In this document: piece after piece, positions 27,801-39,058 of the stretch
Position numbering within the stretch: the stretch's first letter is position 1
Layout: each line of letters begins with the position of its first letter
The notes under the pieces: model-generated
Databases searched by the model: none
What the model was told of the DNA's origin: nothing
The model's input: only the letters and a program-made list of their open reading frames with translations
From: Echinococcus granulosus
Taxonomy: Eukaryota > Platyhelminthes > Cestoda > Cyclophyllidea > Taeniidae
Assembly: GCF_000524195.1 (NCBI RefSeq)
Contig: NW_020170418.1
Coordinates: 652,994-716,993 of the forward strand
Reading direction: 5' to 3'
DNA length: 64,000 nt
Program-made: the position numbers and the translations under genes

Positions 27801-30800
27801 CCCAGCGCTTCTTCTAGTTTGACAGACTCCTGTTCCAGTGCTTTCAGCCTCTCTCGTGCCGTCTCGACAGTGGCCGAAGATGATCCAGTAATCACAGTCT
27901 TGGTGGAAACTGCAGGAGCCTGGGACTCATCGTAGAAATCGCCTTTAACGCCTCGAAGCACTAACCGAACAAAAGAATAAATTTTCTAACAAGATTAGAC
28001 ATCGAACAGGTAGTTTTAAAACTAGTAGTAACCACAATATCGTAGATGTACTGCAACTGTTAAATGAAAAAGCTATAATTAATCCCCTAAGCATATTCGA
28101 ATAAAGTGGTACGACTCAAGGACTGCCAACAGGAAAGTCCCGAAAAGAGTGGCGTTTTAAAAAAATTGTGTTTGAAGTAAAATATTTTATAAAGTACGCC
28201 TCGGATTTTTTAGTATTTGTCAATGCGCGTCATGGAATGTGGGCTCGTGGTTTTTAGGAATGAAACAGAAAATTTACTTGTCCGAATTTATATAAATGTG
28301 CCAGATCCAAAACCACATTACCCTATTGTGCTTTAATAAACGCTGATGTCTGGAGCGAATTACAAAACCGTAACGAGAGGCATACTTATGACTTGGGGTA
28401 ATACTGATAACAATAAGTACTAAAAACAGCGAAGTTGACTTATATCTTAAAGACTAAAGTATTGCACACACTGAGGCATGGCAGCCTCGTTACTCATCTT
28501 CGCTAAATGCTCTGATTCACATGGTGGAATAAAAGGAGGGGGAAGTGCGACTAAGTTCGCAGTGATATGAAAATAAAGCCCGCGTCTTTCAGGAGCATGC
28601 TAATCAACCCGAACAATTAAGCAATACGTAGTGGTCTTGTGATGTGGAGGAAGAGTGGCTTACCAGCCGGTACCGCTGTCGCAGTGGCGGCGAAGACGCG
28701 CGAGTCCGGAGGACAGGAACGCCGTTGATCGGCCAGTAGTCCACGTAGTCTACTCACCTCACTCTGCCGTAGGCAAACACGCTCCTCCAGGCGATTCTTC
28801 TCCGCCCTCTGCAAAGCACAATATACTCACCCAAGAGAGTTAAGCAGCCTGCAGGGCACCAAGTTCCCTCATTGAAACAGATTCCCTTTGGCACAAATTG
28901 TTTGTTTTAAAGTGGGCAACATAGCATACGCTCTCCCAACCTTTGATGACTGCTCCTCGGTTCAAACGAGAGACGAGCAAACTCTGTACCACGTAATTAT
29001 ATTCTTATAAGAGGAATGGGTACCCGTAACCACGGGAATGCTAATGCTGCCGGTTTCTCTTGCCCAACTGGCGGTTCAATTCTAAACAGCATACCGCGAG
29101 TTAAGTCGACCCTTTACCTACAGGTTATTAACTCATAAACTATTTTCTTCATTAAGATTTCATTTATTCTTTTGTTTAAATTGTGACTCTAAAATTTGTT
29201 CACAGCGAAGCCGAAAAATAAACACATAAAAATCGCAAAATTACATAATGTTGCCGTAAATATGCGTTTTGCTTTATTTAGTTGAGATGGCATCATTAAC
29301 CAAAGTACGGCCAAAAAATCATCGCGTGTGTTTGGCATAACAATTACCAGTTCCTCTATCTTGACATTGAGCCCGATTCTTTCTTTATTGTTATTTGTGC
29401 GTTCCTGCTCGAGGGCTGCCCGTAGGGATTCGTTCTCCCGGTGCGCAGCCAGGAGAAGATTCCTCTCAGAGGACGCAATTACCGCACCTGCAAAGGAAGG
29501 ATACAATCAATCCCAACGTCCTTGCTGGCATCACTTCTCCTCGCCAAAAAAAAAAAAATAGCGGCAAGAAGAAGCCAAAGACAAAGTCTCAATTTTGCAC
29601 ATTTTTTCCGCGACCACAAATGCGACTGTGCTTAAATTTTCTTGACGACGCAGATACATTTTGAGCACGTGCATAATTAGGGCCACTCAAGCCTATCTAG
29701 GAAATAGTGTAAATGAAAGAGAACGGATTTTGTAATTCGACTACTCATCTGTACAGAAGAGAAGCGGGATGAAGCCTGGATATCTCGAAAAATACGTATA
29801 TTTAGTAGTGTCAATGGTTTAATGATGGGTGGATGGCAGTTACTCATGATTGCGAGCAATGCCGCCACAAAACTTCCCTATCAGAGCTAAAACGTGTTTT
29901 AAAGAAGGTTGTATACTTTTCTCGTAAAACTTAATGGTTTGATTAAGGAGTAGCGAAGAAGGATAACAGTTCTGCAAGAGCTTATCGAATTGAATAGGAC
30001 GTTGAACCTTGTCTTAACCCATCAATTTCCTCAAAAGCCTGTCCGAGACGTCTAAAAAGAAAAGAAGGTATAAGTGTAGGCACAAGAAAGATTAACAGGA
30101 ATTCTTATTTAAGTGAGTTTTGGAAGAAAAGATAAATTACCACCAAAGCTTACTCCTTCAGGGTACTTATTTCATTTGTCGAAGCACTGAGTTTCATTTT
30201 GAGAGTTTCGTAATCAGTTATCTAAATGCATGTAACAATGAAAGTGCAAAGCCCGTTGTATTACGTGCGAAAAACCTAACTTACTTCCATTTGTGAAAAG
30301 AGGGCTGACTTTTGGGATACTTCCTCCTGAAGCGCTAGCACATGGTTTCTCCGAGCTTCCAATGCATTTTTTTCAACTAAAATTGAGCGCTCGACATACA
30401 TATTTAGAAGGATGTAGAAGCACGTCAGTATGTAAAATGATGTTGAACATCTAAATCATACTTGCTAGACAAGTCTCAGTTATCTCCAACTCCCTTCTTT
30501 TGTTGAGTAGCTCAACTTCATCCGATTTACGAAGTCTTAATAGAAATGAATATATCAATGAAAGTACTCTACTGAATATATAGAATACAAAAGTATACTA
30601 TAATAAGCAAAACAAACTTATAAGTGGGATGTATTTATCAGCAAAGTGTGATTGTGACTCATCAGCCTGCTATGAATAAGAGGCATAACGTTTTAAGAAA
30701 GCAGGCCTTCCGTAAAGCGTAAAAACAGTCAGATTCCCACTTTTTTATTTCCTTATCCTGTTTTAATAAATGGCAAGTGATCAGCTAAAGTGACTAATTT

Positions 30801-32723
30801 CTGTCACGACCACGTACTAAACACACCAACCTTTCAACTTCTTGCTTTACGATGTCGTTAAAAGCCTGCTTTCTGGCTAGTAGCTCCTCTTCTTCGATTT
30901 GCAGTTGAGCCCGACGTTTGCAAAAATTGTCTTGTAGCTCCTTCCTTTGTCTAAACGAAATTCAAGTGACAAATTTTTAGCTAAAAACTAACAACACAAA
31001 CAAATGAATAACTAGCAATATTTTAATTAATAGACCCACAAGTTCAAAGCCAGATCAGCACATTAACAAAATGAATAGTCACGTTGGTGCAGCGATTCAT
31101 AGAATTTCGTCCATCGCATTTATAAAAAAAATCAAAATATGATGAATTAACGACTGGACAATTGGTATTCATGCCACGTGTTACGTAAACGTGTCATTTA
31201 ACTAACGTTAATTCTCTTAAAATTGATTAAATGATGCCCCAATTTAATCATGAGAGAACCTTTTGTTTCACTTTTAACCTTTCTAAATCAGCCTCCACCT
31301 GACGGGCCTTTTGCATCTGAATTCGGCACGCTTCAGTTTCCGCCGCTAGTATCTGTCGCTGGAAGAGGTTGGTACGTTCATTGGCTTCCCTCGATTTCGT
31401 CATTATTACGTTCAAATGTTTTTCACGTTCGTCAAGAGCAGCCTTTTGGATGGCATAGACCTCCTCCAACTAAATTAAAGTATCAATAAGTAGCAAGACT
31501 GCATCAGCAAACCTGCCTGTAAAGATTTCTCATGTATTTTAGCATTTGCGGAATGTTCAATTTCCTTCTTTATTTCATTCAGTGTGTTTCGTTTAAACGC
31601 CTCTAGCTAAAATTTAAGGGGCAATATCATCCATCAAGAAAGCTAATTATACTCCATATAAGTAAAAGAAAGGACTTATTTGATTAGGCAATAGTAAACT
31701 TCACGCAGTTTCAAAATTAGATAGTTTTGCTCACTGCAAAGTCCAGATCCATCCTATCTTAAACAAAGTGGAAAAACTTTGAGGAGAGATTTGTGGATAT
31801 AAGTGAGCACATCATCCGATTAGTCAGTCATAGAAAAAAATTATTCAAAAATAACAGTTAATTACTTTTTGGTGATAATCATTGTAAATCCCTTCTTCGA
31901 CTTCGCCACGTAAATGCAAAACCTTTCCTTCAAAATTCCTTCTTATTTGTTCAGCATCAAATTTTTGCTGACTATCGTATTTGGCATCGATTTTTTCCAG
32001 CTGAATTTCTAAGTGAAGTGGTAAGACAAGATGCAAATAAAAGTAAGGAGTGCTGCAGCAATGAAATATTCTGGTAATAAGAACTCACTAGACAATTAAA
32101 GAGTAATAAAAGGATTATTCAACTTCAATGCTAAAAGATATGCATACCGTAAAGGAATGAGTCACAATCCGGCCCTACTTGAATACATTTGTCTTCCATA
32201 TTGGCAGAGCCAATTAAAGTAATATACGAAACAATATTATACAAAAGACTTGCAGTTGGATTTGACAAACATGAAAACTAAAGCCAGTAAAAATCTTACA
32301 ACTTACCTTTGCTTGATTATTCTTACAAAATTCACTGATTCGCATGACACTAATTAATTCATCTCGCGAAAAACCCTAAAAATGTGTATATTTATTGAAA
32401 TTACGCCAGAATTTTGTAGTCCAGCTTCGGGTACAAGAACACTCAATGTGTACCAGTACCCTTGTTTACGAAGGTATTCAAGACATAAACTGCATGCAAT
32501 CTTTTGGTAAAGCAAAGGCAAATCTAAAAATGCGCTATGATGATGTTCCGAAGATTTAAAATGCATTTCATCAATAAGTTTCTGTCTGAGGTTAGCCTTT
32601 TAGACGATTACCCCGTGCAAAGTTTCGCACCTTTAGTTCTTCGAAAATCCCTTTTGATTTTAGATTATGGACTAATTTTCGACGGAAGTTTTGCGGTGTC
32701 ATGTCACTTGTTTGCTCCTTCAT
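24830..32723 (-). CDS. OFD1: OFD1-like centriole/basal-body protein (LisH domain plus coiled coils)
   Basis: Twenty exons in transcript order: 32723-32631, 32596-32405, 32375-32307, 32277-32148, 32008-31866, 31606-31517, 31469-31279, 30950-30831, 30535-30462, 30376-30285, 30221-30154, 30051-30008, 29487-29348, 28808-28664, 27960-27605, 27076-26988, 26545-26100, 25911-25616, 25007-24934, 24863-24830. All phases agree, giving 961 aa (human OFD1 about 1010). OFD1 acts at distal centrioles and centriolar satellites and is needed to build cilia. The N-terminus has an FRRKLVHNLKSKGIFEELK helix, then a LisH domain at about 62-95 (YLRKQGYWYTLSVLVPEAGL). Residues from about 160 to 540 are heptad-rich coiled coil. 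A second helix (ARERLKALEQESVKLEEAL) precedes a Ser/Thr-rich low-complexity stretch. The C-terminus keeps two OFD1-like tags, MSLKYVKVLQEQ and the final EEYGNSDNFW. Two introns appear to use GC donors, and the first three are only 29-34 nt. The 27076-26988 exon is the least certain join. Confidence 0.87.
26546..26987 (-). other. Probable GC-AG intron in OFD1
   Basis: After the exon 27076-26988 the sequence continues GCAAGT. This donor gives phase 2, exactly what the next long exon (from 26545) needs. A GT donor four bases on would give phase 0 and an early stop. The exon itself has no family motif, so this case is weaker than the other two. Confidence 0.5.
31470..31516 (-). other. Short GC-AG intron in OFD1 (47 nt)
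   Basis: The exon ends TTACAG and the intron starts GCAGGT. The next GT, four bases downstream, would shift the following exon into a frame that soon stops, whereas the GC donor keeps phase 0 into LEEVYAIQKAAL. It ends in AATTTAG. Confidence 0.7.
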
Positions 32724-33329
32724 ATCGCCTAGCTGAAAAACTATGGTCAAGGCGAATGTGAATATCGCGCCTGAGGCCCTGGAAGTTCATTGGATAGCTT
32801 TGTTGATGGTGCCGTATTGAAGACTGGTAGAAGCATCCAAAAGAGAAACATCGATGCTTTTGCTAAGATTACAAAAGTAAGCCAGTATTTGCCTTTTTTA
32901 AAAAATGGCACAAAATGCTAGTTTTGTCTTTAGGAGACTCAAACGATAGTTGTATCTTCCTCCTCTCATTTGAAAATGCAGAGATTATGCGGCAGTAATG
33001 GCTCGTCTTTCCAACGACAAAGGCCAAAAGTTTGCCCATTAAGTTCGTGTAAGTGAAAGGACCACACCTTCCCTTTATGACAACTCATATGTATATCTTT
33101 GATTTAATGGCAAACTCATAACGCCTTTACGGAAAGTATGGTTATTTATCGACTTATGAGGTGGTCAATATTATTATTTCCAATCTTGGTTCCAATCGTA
33201 CTCCCAATTTTTCCACGGTCTGGTAAGTAATTGGCTGACGGGTTTCTCTAATCCTATAGTTCCATTGGTAGTTGAACATAGGAAAATTTAGCGACCACCG
33301 CCTTTTCCTTGGTACACTGCTCCTCGTAA
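32724..33329. promoter_or_regulatory. Shared upstream region of OFD1 (-) and QPCT (+)
   Basis: About 600 bases separate the two divergent start codons, so this must hold both promoters. I see no clear TATA box. On the plus strand an ATG at 33138 opens a hydrophobic 28-codon frame ending in a good donor (GTAAGT at 33223). It could be an alternative first exon of QPCT, but no in-frame join was found. Confidence 0.5.
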
Positions 33330-35434
<2,105 letters not shown>

Positions 35435-35700
35435 AGACTCACCCTTCCGCCTTGCTAGTACACCCTAACGCAATAGAACCTTTGTTGAGCTGTTCCAAAG
35501 TCATCTTTGTTAAATGTCACATCAGTTAGTGTATTCTATGTGAAACGAATTCGAAGTGCGATATTGGCTATGAACTACATGGTGTATTATTTTACAGTTT
35601 GTATGATTCACGCCAATAAGGACTCGCGATGTTGGGCGACGAGGCGTACACGTATCGACTCGAATAGCTACAATATGTACATTGACATAAAGGGCTCTCC
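35435..35700. other. Convergent 3' intergenic spacer between QPCT and THOC7
   Basis: The 266 bases must contain both 3' UTRs. No perfect AATAAA was seen in either orientation. Confidence 0.5.
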
Positions 35701-36638
35701 CTAAGAGGTATCCATCGCCTCATCCACGCCAGCGTTCTTTTGACTATCCAGATCAACAATTGGATCGTCTTCTACAAAGGAAATGTTGCAGTAGGTTAAA
35801 AAAGTACAAGAGCAGTGAGTGGGATAAGGAAACATACGTTCAACCAGTTTTTGCAGATCACGGAGTGCGACTAGAAACAGATGGAACTGCTTCTTGCGCA
35901 AACTGATTCGCTCATCGTACATCTTGTTTGTGTTCTCAAGGTTGTTTAATTCAGTCCTCATTTTTTGAAGCTTCCTAAAATATTCCAATAGTGAGGTGCC
36001 GATGTAAGCGCGGGGCATATGGATTCCACGGCAGTGAAGCAGCATTAATTCGAACATGTAAATGATGGCCTGTCGTGATTCCTCACCGTAAGCTCTCTTG
36101 CCTCTCTGGATATTCCTGCACGATCTTCGCCAGGTTGTGATACTCTAGGAAACAAGCGGCTGTGAATGTGAGCCGTACCTTGGCGATTTTTGCGAATAAC
36201 CCTAGCCGTCTTCAGACGTTCTCTTTGGTTGGTGATATCAATACGTGCCGTTTCTATGGACTTGTCTATTTGTCTATTTCAAGCAAAGAAGCATTTACCA
36301 ATTTCCTCCAGAAGCTCCGAATATCGGTTTGACTGTTCCATATTCATCAACTGGATCAGAAGCGCTTGATCCATCGCATTTTCACACTGTAGGATTTTTT
36401 CCAGTATCGTTTGACAGGCGGCATCACTAATGGTTATGTAAAATACGAAAAATTATCTCATACTTCGCCTCAGGTGTTTCATCAGATGTAGCCCAACGCA
36501 AATAATCCTTGAGCAGAATTCCAAATCTTCTATCGTCCAGCCCGCTCTCACCTTCAACTAGTAATTTTCGTCGAATTATGGCATCTGAAGTATACAGTGT
36601 AATGGATGACGACGTCTACCCTCTGAAGCAGCGGTCAT
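35701..36638 (-). CDS. THOC7: THO complex subunit 7
   Basis: Seven exons in transcript order: 36638-36620, 36584-36464, 36426-36299, 36265-36179, 36144-36087, 35974-35838, 35771-35701. All phases agree and give 206 aa (human THOC7 204). THOC7 is a coiled-coil subunit of the nuclear THO/TREX complex that couples transcription to mRNA export. Matches to the family run from end to end: MTAASEDAIIRRKLLVEGE, ILQCENAMDQALL, ARVIRKNRQEYHNLAKIVQ, the heptad stretch before ISLRKKQFHLFL, and a short acidic tail ending EAMDTS. The first four introns are 35, 37, 33 and 34 nt, the last two 112 and 66 nt. The first exon carries only 19 coding bases. The gene is divergent from RPL15. Confidence 0.92.
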
Positions 36639-37997
36639 ATTTGCCAAAAGCAAAGGGGAACCTCGTCCGAACAGAGCCGTCGGCCTTTGTTGGAGGAGGG
36701 ATGTAGGTTCCAAAAAGGCGCCAACTTAGGGGCTTATGCAAAAGTAAATAGGTGGTAGGCAATAACTGCAAATAGTATGCAAAAAAAGGCTTACTAGTAA
36801 AAACAAACTGAACATGGGATAGCGGTGCACAGCTTTGTTGCAAATCGCGGTACAAATTAGGACAGTTGTTGTGTTGAACGCAGATTTATTATTTGCACAA
36901 GGCAGCTGTGTTTCAAGAAAACGAGTATAAATGTGGAAAATAAAATGACTTTAATGAATTAGTTGTGATATTTTGGTATGCCTACTATAAAGTAAAAATA
37001 CCTGGTGATAAATATAATGTGCAACTGTATTCTCGTTTGTCGGTCAGGCCACTGGGTCATGCCAGTAGCCACGAGACCCGCTGTGCGCAAGAAACTCGTT
37101 CTATGCAAGTGTTGCATCTTCAATCACCTTCACAAAGGCCTCAGTACCACGCAGTTTCATCAGCATCAATTGCTAACACAACTCAAATGCTAGCACCGGA
37201 CGCGAAATAATGTCCAGACGCCTGCCATGGGGCTATTACAAAATATAACTGCATGCCTTTGAATAATACAAAAAAGGTATTTTATTCGTCGTTTACTGTA
37301 TTTATGCGTTTTGTTTGCGACTGAACATTTCCCCGAATATTTTAAAATCGAATTATATTACAATCCGCTTCCATTCACACATCACTTTTAATAGCGCTAC
37401 ACAAACGCAGCAATGTATTTAGCTGTTCTTACAAGCTTTGTGCAGACAAATATGGCAGAATGAAGACTCGACTATTGCATTTTTAGGTAAACATTGAACA
37501 CGTTTTCTCCTGCTTTAAAGTGTCCTCGCTCATTTAGATGGCCCCAAAATGCTAACGCTTAACCTTTTTTACAAAAACTATTTTTAGAGTTTTTAGGTAA
37601 AAAGATATGTGGCACTACACTATTATGGGGTTTTGCTTCACATAGTCTTTTTGCCAAATCATTTTGCTCTTAGTTTTTAAATACCCTCGCCGCAAAAAAT
37701 GTCAAAATGCCTTGCAAATTTTAAATACGGTTATTTGTGTGTATCAACAATGTTGCATAAAAGCTTTTGAGTTGGGAACCTTTTGTTTTACTTCCCTCAT
37801 ACTCTTCTGGCGCGTCTTCTCTTGTGCTTTCGAGGCGTGAGTTGTCGTTCTGCTGGTCGTGGCTTTCGTTAGGGTCGTCACATTTTTTAGTCAGCCCTTG
37901 TTCTCTTATAGTTGTACTTGCAGTGCGCATATTTTAATCGGGGGGAATTTTGTTGATGTTTTACTGTGATATATTTGTTTTTTGTTACAGCTAGACT
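36639..37997. promoter_or_regulatory. Divergent upstream region of THOC7 (-) and RPL15 (+)
   Basis: About 1.36 kb with no gene. It must hold both promoters and probably the 5' UTR of RPL15. A strong 3' splice site (T-rich tract ending TTACAG) lies at 37990, eight bases before the RPL15 ATG, so either a 5' UTR intron or spliced-leader addition occurs there. Confidence 0.5.
37989..37990 (+). promoter_or_regulatory. 3' splice acceptor just upstream of the RPL15 start
   Basis: The tract TTTGTTTTTTGTTACAG is a good acceptor, with only seven bases (CTAGACT) between it and the ATG. No matching upstream donor could be fixed, so a cis 5' UTR intron and trans-splicing are both possible. Confidence 0.55.
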
Positions 37998-38647
37998 ATG
38001 GGTGCCTATAAATTCATGCAGGAATTGTACCGCCACAAGCAGTCGGACGTAATGCGTTACCTTTTGCGGATGAGGTGTTGGGAGTATCGCCAGTCTAATA
38101 AGATTGTGCGTGTTAGTCGCCCCTCCCGACCTGACAAAGCCAGGCGACTTGGCTATAAGGCTAAGCAAGGGTTTGTCATCTACCGCACCCGCGTACGCCG
38201 TGGTGGTCGAAAACGTCCTGTTTCCAAAGGTGCTACCTACGGTAAACCAACCAACGAGGGTGTCAACCAGTTAAAGAACCAACGGTCTATCCAGGCAACC
38301 GCTGAGGTATGTCCGTGAATCTTTATTGTCTATCTTCTAAGGATCGTGTTGGGCGTAAATGTGGTTCCCTCCGTGTGCTGAATTCCTACTGGGTTGGTGA
38401 GGACAGTACATTCAAATTTTATGAAGTAATTTGTGTCGACCCGAATCATTCGGCTATTCGTCGTGATCCTGCTATCCGCTGGATTTGCAAGGCTAATAAG
38501 AAGCATCGTGAACAGCGTGGTCTCACTTCCGCTACTCGTAAGTCGCGTGGTCTTGGGAAGGGTTACGGATACAGCAAGACCATTGGTGGCTCTCGTCATG
38601 CAGCCTGGAAGCGCAACAATTTGGTTCAGATGAGGCGTCGGCGATAA
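37998..38647 (+). CDS. RPL15: 60S ribosomal protein L15 (eL15)
   Basis: Two exons, 37998-38306 and 38342-38647, split by a 35-nt intron in phase 0, give 204 aa, the same length as human RPL15. This is a large-subunit protein binding 28S rRNA. The N-terminus [20 protein letters not shown], the [20 protein letters not shown] block, the [20 protein letters not shown] block and the basic end LVQMRRRR are nearly invariant in animals. A poly(A) signal lies seven bases after the stop, so the 3' UTR is very short. The gene is convergent with the tubulin-like gene. Confidence 0.97.
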
Positions 38648-38653
38648 ATCCCG

Positions 38654-38659
38654 AATAAA
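38654..38659 (+). terminator. Poly(A) signal of RPL15 (AATAAA)
   Basis: A perfect AATAAA seven bases after the RPL15 stop codon, followed by a T-rich sequence. Confidence 0.7.
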
Positions 38660-39058
38660 ATTTCTTACCGGATTTCAAAACTTACTTTGTTATAGTTGGA
38701 TAGAGCTTCAGAGAGCCTTATCTTAAAGCTGATCTGCCTGGTCTTTGTCAAGTTTATTGTGTCCTTGTTCTTATAGTCTCGTGACATGATTTTATGGGAT
38801 AAGTGTGCTAGTAACTTCATTTACTCAACTTGGGCTCTAATAGTTACATTTTGGCCTGATTGCTTTCACTGCTTAGTGCAAGTCTGCAAGTGGCCGGCAG
38901 TAGTTACCTGCTCGGAACTGAATGACTAACACAGATTGTGGACGGTTCATATTTGGTGCGGATCTTGGTTGGAGCTTCTTCGCAACACATCTCTCCGATA
39001 GGGCGCGTATGAAAATAAGGCGGTTTCCTTTGGGGTTGGTCTCTCTGCGGGTGTGTGC
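38660..39058. other. Convergent spacer between RPL15 and the tubulin-like gene
   Basis: About 400 bases with the 3' ends of both genes. No further coding sequence is recognised. A minus-strand open frame at 38904-39212 overlaps the end of the tubulin-like gene in another frame and is treated as a shadow. Confidence 0.5.

Noticed and set aside
33138..33222. Hydrophobic exon as the first exon of QPCT
   Set aside because: It ends in phase 1 with a good donor, but no acceptor restoring frame into the 33330 or 33477 exons was found, and the 33330 ATG already gives a signal-like N-terminus and the right length. Kept only as an alternative.
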